A stretch of DNA of 64,000 nucleotides from Glossina fuscipes (lineage: Eukaryota > Arthropoda > Insecta > Diptera > Glossinidae). The position numbers were made by a program, and so were the translations under genes. Below are positions 1 to 11,658 of this stretch, piece by piece (the first letter of the stretch is position 1; every line of letters starts with the position of its first letter). The notes beneath the pieces were generated by a model. That model worked only from the letters and a program-made list of their open reading frames with translations. It did no database searches and had not been told where the DNA came from. The stretch spans positions 93,453 through 157,452 of the forward strand of contig NW_023998414.1 in assembly GCF_014805625.2 (NCBI RefSeq), read 5' to 3'.

Positions 1-69
1 AATAGGTGGCGATGGTTCAAATTTGGTACAATTCATTTTTGTAACCTAAATTACTATTATTATATAATT

Positions 70-480
70 TTCATCATGAAGAATTGAAAATTATACCTTT
101 TTGTCGCATGAACTTCAGTTTTTATTATATGAGAGCGGATTCAAAAATTGCCCCGGCCGATCCAATTTAGAACGCCGAAAGGCTACTACTTAACCACTTT
201 TGCCGCGAAATTTCGAAAATTGAGTGATCGAAAATATGGATCAATCCGAACCATTTTCAGTAGCGTTCGTCTTTCGGTCAAAACACGTCACTGTACCAAA
301 CTTCACCAAAATATGTCAAAAATTGCATTTTTAGCTTAAAAAGATATTTACATTGACAGACATCAGACGAACATACGGACAGAGAGTCTTAGATCAATTC
401 AGATTATGATTCTGAATCGATAGATATAATAAAAGGTGAGTCTATTTTAAGCCCATCTGCGTGTTACATACGACCGTACT
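70..480. repeat. Dispersed repeat fragment, fly intergenic type
   Basis: The segment has the style of a repeat common in higher flies: protein-less text with 'gacagacatcagacgaacatacggacag', then a run about an atom of 'gattctgaatcgatagatataataaaagg', then 'cccatctgcgtgttacatacgaccgtac'. A related arrangement, with 'gatggacggacaggcgaacggac' and a closing 'gtagggtataaaaatgg', occurs at 61590-61940. Both look like the 3' half of the family whose opposite end is seen at 25448 and 60562. The assignment rests on this resemblance and on memory of fly repeats; boundaries are approximate. Confidence 0.4.
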
Positions 481-540
481 AACTTAATATACGCTGTACC
501 ACATGCTGTGTAGGATATAATTATAAGTTAAACGATAGAG

Positions 541-900
541 ATAATATCGTCCGCAAAAGACAATGACTTGATAAGGATAAATTACCCAAGTCAGTCGGGC
601 TGTCGAAAATTTCTTCCAGTCCAAACCAAGCACCTTTTACAAGTAAGAAATTGATAAACTGCCAGGAAGATGGGAGAACGTCACACATTATAAATTAATA
701 AAATTCTGTTATTCAATGAAAACAAAATACAGAAATTACTTATGATTCGTTATTTTTTCTTGTGCGTTGATTTCCTTTATATACACAAGCAAAACCAAAG
801 GGTTTGTCAATTCGTATAAAGTTTTGCGAAGAGACGACAATTTAAAAGTTCCAACCCGACAAACAGGAATACTGCCACTTCGTGTCAACTCCTCTAACTA
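541..900 (+). mobile_element. Degenerate mariner transposase 3' fragment (family 2)
   Basis: Bases 541-720 match 20224-20420 closely, including the stretches 'atcgtccgcaaaag', 'acccaagtcag', 'aactgccaggaagatgg' and 'ttattcaatgaaa'. In the better copy this part encodes the C-terminal mariner motif G-x-LPGRWQKVI. Here several indels break the frame, so it is dead. The match resumes in the 3' non-coding part ('tttgtcaatt....taaagttttgcg....agttccaac', about 790-860), which in the other copy lies near 21150-21215. The 5' end of the element is not visible. Confidence 0.6.
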
Positions 901-3200
901 AACTCATTACAACAAACAATTATTTCGCATTATAAATTTATTTTTACTCTATACTATACAAAAAGTGTTGATATATTGATGCGATGTTGTATTTTCCATA
1001 TAAAAAATCAATCAATAAGTTGTTAGGATCACTAATAAAACAAAAATTTTAAGGCAAAATTCGACATTGTTTATTAACATAATTTCGTACAATACTCGTG
1101 AATAGAGTATTTAATAAAACTGATAACCTTAGATACTGCTGGTTCAAGACGTTCCTCTTAGAGTTTACTTTTAGTGAGTAAATTAATAATAATAATAATT
1201 TCGTGCTATGCCTTCCACGTAGAACGATTTATCTAATCCTTCAAAATGCACATCAATTTCGGCGATCATCTACTCATTAACAGACCACTTCTCTATCAAT
1301 TGTCTTAATGGACCAGAGATCAAGTAACACTTGTCAAGCTAACTTTGCTTTCCTTGAGAAAAATATATTTTCCCCATTAAAAAATCGACACTTTTTCCCT
1401 TTTTTGTTAACACAAATTCTGATTTTTCCATTGTTTTGAAAATTATAAAAGTACCGTCACTAAAACATCTGTAACTTGTAAACCAATTGTCGGAATGTCA
1501 TCAAATTTTGACACATGTCGCTTAAAGCTTCGTACTATGTGAAAATTATATAGTTTCGTCAATAGTGGCGAACTTATTGAGAGATATGTTATTATTGAAT
1601 TTTCCTCCGCTATCAGCAACATTACCTATACTAGGAAAAGCTATTGTTGTTGTTTGGTTAGCGTTGTGATCGGCCTTAAGTTTGATAAGGTTATCATGAT
1701 TCAATACAACGGACAAACCACGCTAACAACAGTTCTCATTTAGCGCCCTACCGCCTGAAGTAGGTGGACAGACTGTAACGCAAATCTCATCCACGAAATA
1801 CGATAAAAAATGAAAGAAACCGAAACGAAAAATAACAAATATTTGAATGAATAAAAAAGCTCACTATTATCAGTAATCAATTAATTATAAGGAAGGATAA
1901 AATTTCAATACGAATTGAAAATTATTAATAAACGTTTTATTCACTTGCGTATTTACTTTATTTAAGATTTAATTCTTTTAAATTATCTCACGGCACACTT
2001 CGATGGTGGACGTTTTCTGTTCGAATTAAGTTACAAATATACTATAAAGATCATTGGCATCCTTTAGAAGGCTCATTGGCATGTAATCAATAGTCGTAGC
2101 CACGCCAATTGTCGTCATAATTACAATAACAATGCTACGCCTACTGAAATAATCTATTCGGTCTTTAAGAAATTTCATTGATTGTCATGCAAATCAAAGC
2201 GTTCCGTTCAGAATTCGTCAAGCAATGTTTTAATACTTAATCTTGACTTATAAGCGATCACATTTCTCTTTATTTTTAGCAATATCTGTGAAAGGGTGTG
2301 TGCGTGTGTACGAATATAACCGGCTTTCCAGCGTAAAGACGCCAGGCACATCAGCTTCCACAAAGGCGTTCTATTCGTCTTTCCCCTGCTAATTCCCATT
2401 CAACCACAGGTGTTGACAAATCAAGCATATAGACTTTAAAGCGTACTAAGCGTGCGATTCCAACGTTCTTGTCATAATCATCAGTATTCGGTAAAGAATT
2501 CGATCTTATCTTCATTTGCAAGGAAACAGAGAATATTCGACGCACGGAAAATACCCACATGTCAATAAAAATCATCGCATAAAGTTACGTGAGTGTCATT
2601 TATTTCCTTCAAAGCAACTTAACAAAAACCTAACAAGGTTTATGCCACTCTGTATGGTATTATGATTCAACTGTAGCCTAGCGATACTAAGCTGTTAAAG
2701 CTTGCAAGAAAGCTTGCATAAATGCTTGAAAAGCATGTTTTGTATAGACCTGCTTTTTAATCTCGGCAATGACTCCAACGTGATGATCCTTTCATAGCTC
2801 TATCTATACCAACTACTTGTTATAATTAATATACTTTCCAGCCCACAGAGACAGCCTTACAGAAGGCATGTATATTGCTGAAGGCATTCACATACACCTT
2901 TAAAAATTACACAGTTCATATATAATTGAAAAGTTGGAAAATTCAAGGAATGCATAGGTCATTTAAAAGTTGGATATACCGATAAGAAAAAGAAAGTCAA
3001 GTTTATCAAAGTGCAACACTTCTTATTTTTTTCTTTCTATCACTAACACATGTTTTCTGCTACTAAAGTATTACAACTACGTAAATGAGCATATTAATTC
3101 ACCACTTATATATTCGCCATATTGTCATCACTCTTGTAAAGGAATAAAGCAAAGTATTTTATTATCAATTGTGCTCTTCGTAAAGAAGTTCTCGCAGAAT

Positions 3201-3357
3201 AGTCAAAAAGGGCATTCATAAGAAATTGTAAAGCAAGGTAAAGTCTCAAAGAAAGATCAAAAAGGGCAGTCATAAGAAATTGTAAAGCAAAAGGTAAAGT
3301 CTCAAAGAAAGATCAAAAAGGGCAGTCATAGAAAACGTACAGCAAAGTAAATTTTAT
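3201..3357. repeat. 54-56 bp tandem repeat, about 2.8 copies
   Basis: Units start near 3201, 3255 and 3311. Each begins 'agtcaaaaagggca' or 'gatcaaaaagggca', followed by 'gtcataagaaattgtaaagca' and 'ggtaaagtctcaaagaaa'. The third copy diverges after 'gtcata'. The two full units differ at only a few positions, so the expansion is recent or maintained. No coding role is apparent. Confidence 0.8.
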
Positions 3358-6300
3358 TCTCATTAGACGCAGAAAAACAAACTGGAATTTTTTTCTCTTG
3401 TACAAAAGGAGAAGTTCGCCATTGATAAGGGTTGCCATAACTTAAAAAAAGATTCATCATTGACTTAAAACTTATATGTAATCCAAGTTCTGGCAACTCT
3501 TTCTGGTGTTTTTGAAGAAAAAAAATATAAGTGACAAAACTTTTACAGATTAATTGCGCTAGTGAGTGTTGTCGCTGAGTTATACATGCAAAGTAAAGTG
3601 AATCTACTACGACAATCTTCATAATACTTGTAAATTTTTAACTTGAGAAAAAAAGTGTTCATTATTGAATAGTTTTTTTTTTAATTTTTCCAAATTTGTG
3701 GTTCAAAAATAAATTTATTCAACAAGTGAAACGTGAATAGATTTAAAAAAATTGACAGGTGAGCTATGCAAAATTGAATTTATACAAATAATATTGTGCA
3801 TGAAAGAATGAAAAGTTAGGTTAAAAACGGGTTTGTGAAATACAATGCATGAAAATTTCTGGAAACTGCTTGGTAGCAGGAACAGTAAATATGCGAGGTG
3901 GCTTTCTTTGTGAAAATTTGACCTTTACGGAATAAAATGAGGGAGCAAGAATGATTGTTTGTGAACGTCATTGTAGACGTGTCTGCCATTACGATTCAGT
4001 AAAGTATTGGGAAATTTGACTCACTTAGCAACTGCATGCATTTGAATATATTTATTCTTACATTTTAATAATGCATATAACATATTTTTTGATAATTTTT
4101 TGAGACATTGTAATCATCTGCTTTTCTTTTTTTCTTTTTCGTTACAGTATATTTCTTTAAAAGACGTAAAAGCCTTTGTGCTATTTGCAACGACTTCTTT
4201 AACCTTACGCTACAAAAAACAACCATATTGCATTTTTCTTTTAAAAGAAACAAGTGTTTTTTATTAATTATTCATTTATTGTATTCTACTCTCAGCTCGT
4301 CACGCACAAACAAAATCTAAATTTATGGTTTTTTGTTTTCAGGAAATAAAAGGAAAAAACAAATTTTTGTCAATAAATATTTTCCTCTTAATCTCTACTC
4401 GTGTGTAAGGCGTAAACTGATTGTAAATCCTTCCCATTTCTAACTTAAAGCCTAGAAGATCTCTCTTCTGCTGACGTATAAAAGTCTTGTTTGACCTGTG
4501 GATATATTTGCGCACCCCAAGCAGGGGATACCGACTGTTTTATATGACTTTTGAAAGAATAAGTGGTAAGTGATCGTTGATTTTAATTAAATATACTTTA
4601 TTATGAAAAAAATGTTCGATATTTACCGAGAAACAATGCAAAATTTTGAAAGCGTTTATTTTATCAGTTATTAAAAGAAAAGATATATTTATAAACTCAC
4701 CTTACTTCCTACAGCATTAACGATTACATATTTTTAACCAATCGATTAATGAAAGAAAAAGCGAATCGGGAATTGACCGCAAAATATATACTTCAGTTTA
4801 AGAATATATATACATATAGATATATAATTATATACCAGATTGTTGCTAATGTTTTCGGAAATTTAAAAAAAAATTTTTTTCAATTGATTGAATACTTTTC
4901 CTGCTTTTACTTCTTTCGACAATTTATTTGCTAGTCTTCAAAAATGATTAATAAAAGCAAATTAGCAAAAATAGATTTCATCAATCAATTGGTAAATTCA
5001 CGCATTTTTTACGTGACCCTTTTCCGCCCAAAGTTTCAAGTTTTTTTTTCAAAAACTATGTAACGAGAAACTTATTTATCACTAAGCTAAAGGGATGACA
5101 AAGATGATTTTATAAAAAATTAAATGTTTTACACCTTTGAGCGAGTTTGGATAGCGATCGTTTGACTAGAAATATATTACATTTCGAAACAGGTTTACAC
5201 AAGAAATGATTTGACAATATGAGAACAATTATCAGATTTCTATTTCAATTAGTTCTTACTTTTGAAAACTGAACCAATTGATATAGTTGAACGTATGTAA
5301 TGTAAGCCAGAATTGCATTTTGTTATTTTGTTATTTTCAAAGACCGGTTTTTCTGCTTTTTAGTGTGGTTCATGTTTCGTTGCGTTTTTACAACTTGGAA
5401 ATTTTTGTATTGCGTGACCCAAAATTTATTGAAATAATAATGCAGCGCAGCCATGAAGCGTAACTGGTGTAAAAATGAATAAAAAATTTATAAAATGCTA
5501 TAAAACAATTATATCCTCCACTGTCGCTGCAAATGTACTAAAAATTTGTAGTAAACTTCATTAACTTGGTATAATTGTGAAAAGTAGGCTAAGGTTCTAC
5601 CAAAAGACTATGAAAATGTTGCCTTTTTCTCTCTATGAAAGTGGCGTTAACTCTCTTTCATATTATGGGAGAGCGAAAAGAAAAATGTCAATATGAGAAA
5701 AATATCCTTTATCGTTCCCAAAGCCTAGAAATATGCTGTGTATTAAAACACATGTTCATTTTAATTCCAGTGGTCAAGCTCAACGGTTGAATAGTAAAAA
5801 ATAAATTATATACATATTATATATATTATACATATATATATATATTTTAATAATAAATATATATATATTTTTATAATAAATATGTATATATATATATATA
5901 TATCTACATTTCTACCTTTATCACAATAAAAAGATTTTTTAAAGAGTCTTAGAGATTGTTGTCAATTTCTTCTTTCATTTTATAATAAAAAAAAGAAAAT
6001 TACTAATATTCAAAGAAAGAAGTATAAACCTATCAAACCATTGAAGAGCTTGATTGCTGTTAAATGTTAGAAAACGAACAAATTTATTTCAAAGGAAAAA
6101 AAAAAATTGTCCATTGTACTAGTGCGTGCGTGTGCGTATAGTATTTAATATAACATAAAAAAAAAAAAATTTCTATTTTTAGCCGAGTGCAATTTTTGTG
6201 GTCATATCTGCGTGTTAGTGTATTGAAAAAAAGGAAAACTGAAAGTTATCGAAGAAAAACCTTAACGTATCAAGAAATTCTGCGCCCTGGACATATCTAT

Positions 6301-6438
6301 ATATATATACATATATACACATATATATAAATATATATATTTATATATATTGGTGCGTGTTGTTCTTGTCATAAATCAGTTAGTTTTTTCATAATTATTT
6401 CGACATTGTTGAGGAATAAAAGCAGAGAGCGTCATCAT

Positions 6439-8593
6439 ATGGTGGACTCTTTGTCGTTAATAAGATTTGCGGCCTCCTACGCCTATCACAAACCCAACTC
6501 AAGTAAGTTCTTTACTTCGATCAATTTTTTCGAGCTAGTAGTGAAATATATATACATATACATATATATAGTAATAGCATAGGGTTTTCTAAATGTGTTT
6601 GTGCACATATGTGTACACATATATGCTCGCACACAAACCCATAAATAGGTGGAAACTCAATTTCAGTTAAATGTAAATAATTCTTTCATATGCAATATGC
6701 AACACGAGAAAGAGAAAACAAGAAAAAAAAAAGAGATAATAAGAGAACGTCATAATATGATAGACCCTTTTTCGTTAATAAGATTTGCGACCTCCTACGC
6801 CTATCACAAATTCAACTCAAGTAAGTTCATCACTTGGATGAATTCTTTCGAGCTAGTAATGAAAAGACTATATATATATATATGTATGTATATATATATA
6901 TTCATATATATTTTTCTTCTTTTCATATGTTAAAAATCAATATTCCTTTAGACGTATGCATACACATCTGTACGACCCTATCTCGTATTTAAAACGGCCT
7001 CGTCTTTATATACTGTTTACTATTTTTCTCTTCTCTTTAATCAAGTGTAACAATAGCTTGTATGTGTATGTCATCCAAGGAAATTCTTTAGTAACATTAT
7101 TGTGATGAGAGTCGCACGATAATACAGACTTTTGTTTCTTTCCTTTTTCATCATGTAAGGCCATTCATGCTTACTTCTTCTCCAGCATAAAAATCAATTT
7201 TTATGTCAAAAATATATCGTAGCTTTTATAAACACAATTCAAGTTTGTAATGGCTAAAATTGGTCATGTATGTGTGCGTGCAAACTTATTAAAAATTTTC
7301 AAATAATCAGAGGCATTAAATGAAATGCGCATTTCGCAAAACTTTTTTTTTTATTTAGCATAAACTATCTTTCGCTATCTATAACATAAGCATATTCTTA
7401 ATGACCCATCGATTTCTATGGGAATTTAAAGTTAATTAAAATGGGCAGATTTAGGTATCAATTGAAGAGGTTTTGAAAATGTAAGTTGTGCACACTTATG
7501 AAGATCGAACATGAAATATGGACAACAAAATTCACTTAATCGGTTACGGGGCCTTGAGTTCGAAATTACAGCCTTAACACTTTTATACACTGCATGTGAA
7601 GACATAGAGTTAAGTTGTGTTAGACAGTTTTTAGATTGAACAACGGGTACCTAGCTTTAAGTTATTATTTTGAAAACCTTTCTTTTTACTACGTTACTGA
7701 AAATTTGTTTAAAAATATTTCGATTAATAATTTCGCTTCAAATATTCAAGATATCTACTTATTTTTTTTTTCTTTGTATTGTTTAAATAAATTTTCGCAT
7801 TTTTTATATATTCTAGAAACACCAGTATACAAAGGAGCACCTCCATCTCCACCTCAACGGAGCAAGTTCGTTAGTTCGTGCATGAATTCACATCGGCGTT
7901 GTTTAAGTCATAGGTAAGCGTTGAAGTGTATTATCTCTTGTTTTTTCCTTGTTTTCTCTTTCTCGTGTTGCATACTGCATATGAAGAAACTCTTTACAGT
8001 CAACTGAAAATGAGTTTCCACCTATTTATGGGTTTGTGTGCGTGCAAATATGTGTGTTATCGTATGTGAACAAGCTTTTAGAAAAACCCTACACTACTAC
8101 ATATATATATAAAAAGATATATATATATATATGGATATATATGGGGAAGGGGGGAAGGGTTTGCGGTCTATCCATCAATTAAGCATTTTTGAATGTGTTA
8201 TTAGGAGGCTGGGATTGTTCAAAATTGAAACTTGAAAATTAAAGTCTGTCCGATACAGTATGAGACTTGGTCCGATCCGCCTGAGAATAAATACGTCATT
8301 TAGAAGCATTGCTTTCAAATGAGAACAAAATATGCACACACAAACACCTTTGCTGTCATCAATTGCATAAAAATTGCTCGCCAAATCGTACAAAAATTTA
8401 ATTTTTATATATATGCTTATGATAGATGGTGTTTCACACTTTGCCGGAAACATTCTTCCTTTTTCACTGTCTTTACAGGTGTAGTGCAATTTATTTATAA
8501 TACAATATATGTTATGTCTGTTGTGTCTCTTACAGGACTTCAAAATTTTCTAGTAATAGACATCGGAAGCTGCTACCATTTAGAGAAACGTGA
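6439..8593 (+). CDS. Putative small three-exon gene, product unknown
   Basis: Three segments join in frame through consensus splice sites: 6439-6502 (donor after 6502, GTAAGT), 7817-7913 (acceptor TTCTAG, donor GTAAGC) and 8536-8593 (acceptor TCTTACAG), ending in TGA. The predicted product has 72 residues. It starts MVDSLSLIRFAASYAYHK, has a PPSPP turn in the middle, and a basic, Ser/Arg-rich tail with two cysteines. I do not recognise a family and no signal peptide or membrane segment is obvious. The first exon has a tandem copy at 6757-6820 with the same phase and donor, so two alternative first exons are possible. The seven differences between the copies are nearly all amino-acid changing, which argues against strong protein constraint. 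It could instead be a non-coding transcript or chance. The Kozak context is not informative. Confidence 0.35.
6578..6667. repeat. Left arm of a ~90-bp inverted repeat
   Basis: The reverse complement of this segment matches 8002-8096. The most conserved core is 'gagtttccacctatttatgggtttgtgtgcg', followed by a TA/TG-rich part and 'gggttttctaaa' against 'tttagaaaaaccct'. The arms lie about 1.3 kb apart and both are bordered by TA dinucleotide repeats. Confidence 0.75.
6757..6820 (+). repeat. Tandem duplicate of the first exon at 6439-6502
   Basis: The copy is 64 bp with 7 substitutions and no indels relative to 6439-6502. It keeps the ATG, the open frame (MIDPFSLIRFATSYAYHK) and the GTAAGTTC donor. 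Similarity extends outwards, to 'gagcgtcat' / 'gaacgtcat' upstream and 'ttcgagctagtaatgaaa' downstream, so the duplicated unit is roughly 120-160 bp and about 318 bp apart. TA-rich repeats follow both copies. Confidence 0.8.
8002..8096. repeat. Right arm of the ~90-bp inverted repeat
   Basis: This arm pairs with 6578-6667 in opposite orientation. The duplicated exon at 6757 and the second exon at 7817 lie between the arms, so a transcript crossing the region could form a long imperfect hairpin. Alternatively the arms are two solo copies of a short MITE-like element inserted in opposite directions beside TA repeats. Confidence 0.75.
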
Positions 8594-8615
8594 GGCTTTT
8601 ACCTACGTTTATTAG

Positions 8616-9668
8616 CCCCGTCGTTTAACGAATTCTAAAAATAGTTATTTTTTTTTTTTTTTTTTTAATTAACCAACCAATCAAATACTACCGCAATCCA
8701 CACAAAATAATATCATAATAATATGAATAAATGTAATAATCAGAGAAAAGAATCAAAAGGAAAATTTAAAAAATATTAAAATATCTCATCCAACCAACAA
8801 CAACAAGCACATCCTCCTAGGAGTGAAACTTAATTACACAAAAAAATAAAAGCATTGCATAAAAATTTCAAAAAAAAAAAAAAATAAATAAAAATAAAAA
8901 TAATATCATCAATCCACTACAACAAAAAGCCATTTCATAAATAAAACGGCAGTTGTTGCAAATTGTTTGAAGGAAATTAAGAAAAATAAATAAAATACTA
9001 TTTAAAAAAAAAAAAACAGCAACAACAACAACAACAACAACAAAATCATAAACATAAAATTGATAGAAAGAACTGCGTTTGAACTATAAAAAGGATTTGT
9101 GAAAGATTCAAAAAAGAAAAATAAAAAACTTACAACAACAGTTATTATAATTTTGTTGAAAGCCCTTGTAAAAGACTAACAACAACAACAACAACAAAAC
9201 AAACTTCATGAATTTTATAAATAAAAATTTATATAATAAATCAAAAAATAAAAATTTAAATCCTGCGTCATCTACACGTGACGACATCATCATCGGTAGG
9301 AAGACACGGGAAACGTTGTCAATCTTCCCCAACAACAACAACAACGATCGCGTCAAGCATCAAGCATTTTCGATGAAAGCATAAGAAGTCCAAATTATTT
9401 TTTTGCTACAAACTACAGCAAACAATACCAATAAACAAAAAAAAAAAAAAAAGAGAAATTGGCGGCACTTGTGCGTTAAGAGATTCAGATAACAAACGTC
9501 GTGAAAACACTTCCTCTTTATAACAATTGAAGCAAGCGACGAGAGAGACGGCGCAAACGCTAGTAAGAAGGGGGCTACTCTTGGCTATTAAATAAATAAT
9601 TGTTATTTAATTCAAATTTTGGTAGAGAAGATACTACAAGATCATAAAGAAGTTCAAGGCAGATAAAC
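8616..9668. other. Spacer and probable eIF5 5' leader
   Basis: The stretch is AT-rich, with poly-T near 8649, poly-A runs and several (CAA)n tracts near 9019-9042, 9179-9198 and 9331-9343. The less simple part from about 9450 to 9668 directly precedes the eIF5 start and is probably its 5'UTR. I cannot place a transcription start site. Confidence 0.45.
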
Positions 9669-11658
9669 ATGGGTTCGGTTAATGTGAACCGTAATGTTAC
9701 AGACATTTTCTATCGGTACAAAATGCCGCGTTTACAAGCCAAAGTCGAAGGTAAAGGCAATGGCATTAAAACGGTTATAGTTAATATGGCCGAAGTGGCA
9801 CGAGCCATAGGACGACCAGCCACTTATCCAACCAAATACTTTGGTTGCGAATTGGGTGCTCAAACTCAATTTGATTATAAGGTAATTAAATTGTCTTTGA
9901 GAAAACTACTTTTGGAATTAGTTTCTCTCCGTCAACTATCTATAAAAAATGTGTTTGTTTATATTTTTCATAGAACGAGCGTTTCATTGTTAATGGCTCC
10001 CACGACGCAGCTAAATTACAAGATCTCCTTGACGGTTTTATACGCAAGTTTGTCTTATGCCCTGAATGCGATAATCCGGAAACTGATCTTACAGTTTCAG
10101 CTAAGAATCAAACTATATCGCAGTCTTGTAAAGCATGCGGATTTCACGGTTTGCTTAAGGTCAATCATAAGGTGAATACTTTCATTTTGAAAAATCCACC
10201 GTCGGTAAATCCAGCCGCGCAAGGTTCCTCTTTGACCGAAGGCAAACGTTCGAAACGTTGTACTAAGAAGCAGAACAGTGAAAATGGCCTTGACAACACT
10301 AAAGATTCTATCAATAATTCTGTATCGAATAATTCTGGCGGGGAGTCTGATGGTGGCAATCAGGCTAGCCATCCGGAGGCGGAGATTAATGCCGCTTTCG
10401 CCGAAAGTAACGGCGCTGACGATGATGAAGATGCCAACTGGAGTGTTGACGTATCAAAGGTAAGTGCAAAATGTTCTTTTTAGTGAAAAGGAAAACCCAA
10501 AGCTATATTTTACTTACTTACTACTCACTTGTATGAAAAAACTTTTAACTATGCGATCTCAATATATATTGGATTTTATAAATACTATTGCACGTTACTA
10601 CTTACTACTACTTACGTATACTCATCGAAACCGCGGAGTAAACTTTTTTAATTTTAATTTAACGCCTTTGCAATTTAATTAAGATATACGGTGCTCTCGG
10701 AAAATTTATGAAATCTATTTCACTGGATATAAATACTGGATAATTAATATATAATATCCGATAAAATTCACGATGAAAATGTTGTGTTGAAAAGCAAAAA
10801 AAAAAAAAAATATAGATTAAAATTATTATTAGTAGTGGGTTTAGTGAAATAGAAAAGTAAAAGTGAAACAAAAAATAAAAATAAAAATAGTCGTTTAAAC
10901 TAGATTAAAATATTTTAATGCAAATGCTTGTTTTCTTTTTCATAATATTTTTCCAGGAAGCCATACGCGCCCGTTTGCAGGATTTAACCGATGGCGCGAA
11001 GGGCATGACAATTTCGGAAGATTACGATAAAACTGAAAAGGAGCGCATTGACATTTTCTATGATTTGGTTAAAAAAAAGTTACATGCGGGTCAACTGGAT
11101 GATGTGGCGGAGCATAAGGCATTGTTAATAGAAGCTGAACGTTTAGATATCGTGCAGAAGGCTCCATTGGTATTGGCCGAATTACTTTTTTCGGACAATA
11201 TCGTTCAGGAAGTGCGCAAACATAGGGTTTTATTATTGCGTTTTACTCATAATAATCCAAGAGCTCAACGATACTTGATAGGTGGCTTAGAACAGATAAT
11301 AGCTTTGCACAAAGATAAACTAATGCTTAAAGTTGCTGTGATTCTTAACCGTTTCTATGATTGCGATATATTGGATGAAAAGGTCATTTTGGAGTGGTCT
11401 CAAAAAGTCAGCAAACGCTATGTATCTAAAGAGGTAGCAACGGAAATACATGAAAAGGCTAAGCCATTCATTCAATGGCTTAAAGAAGCCGAAGAGGAAG
11501 AGTCTTCCGAAGACGATAACGATGATTCTGAAGTTGAGATTGAATACAATGATCGCGTACGTATTGAGCCATTAAAGGCAGCTATTGTCACTCCGGTAGC
11601 CAAGAAAGTAATTGATGAAGATGATGACGGCGACGAGATCAATATCGATGATATCTAA
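9669..11658 (+). CDS. eIF5: Eukaryotic translation initiation factor 5
   Basis: Coding exons are 9669-9881, 9974-10459 and 10957-11658, all in phase 0 with GT-AG junctions, giving 466 aa, the usual length. eIF5 is the GTPase-activating protein for eIF2 in the 43S/48S pre-initiation complex and acts in the cytosol. Residues 1-150 form the GAP domain: the family-typical start [19 protein letters not shown] contains the arginine-finger Arg16. A C4 zinc ribbon follows (Cys100, Cys103, Cys123, Cys126; CPEC...CKAC). A low-complexity acidic/Asn linker leads to a helical W2/HEAT domain encoded by exon 3, ending in acidic boxes ([14 protein letters not shown] and [14 protein letters not shown]) that contact eIF2-beta and eIF1. 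The start ATG begins the conserved N-terminus. No break is seen, and identification is firm. Confidence 0.97.

Larger units (their letters stand above)
1..6400. other. Gene-poor left flank
   Basis: I see no supportable coding exon here. The stretch is AT-rich with scattered short open frames that show no family signature. It holds an old dispersed-repeat fragment, the 3' part of a degenerate mariner transposase, a 55-bp tandem repeat (all listed separately) and TA-rich microsatellites around 5808-5910 and 6294-6350. Nothing else is recognisable. Confidence 0.6.
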
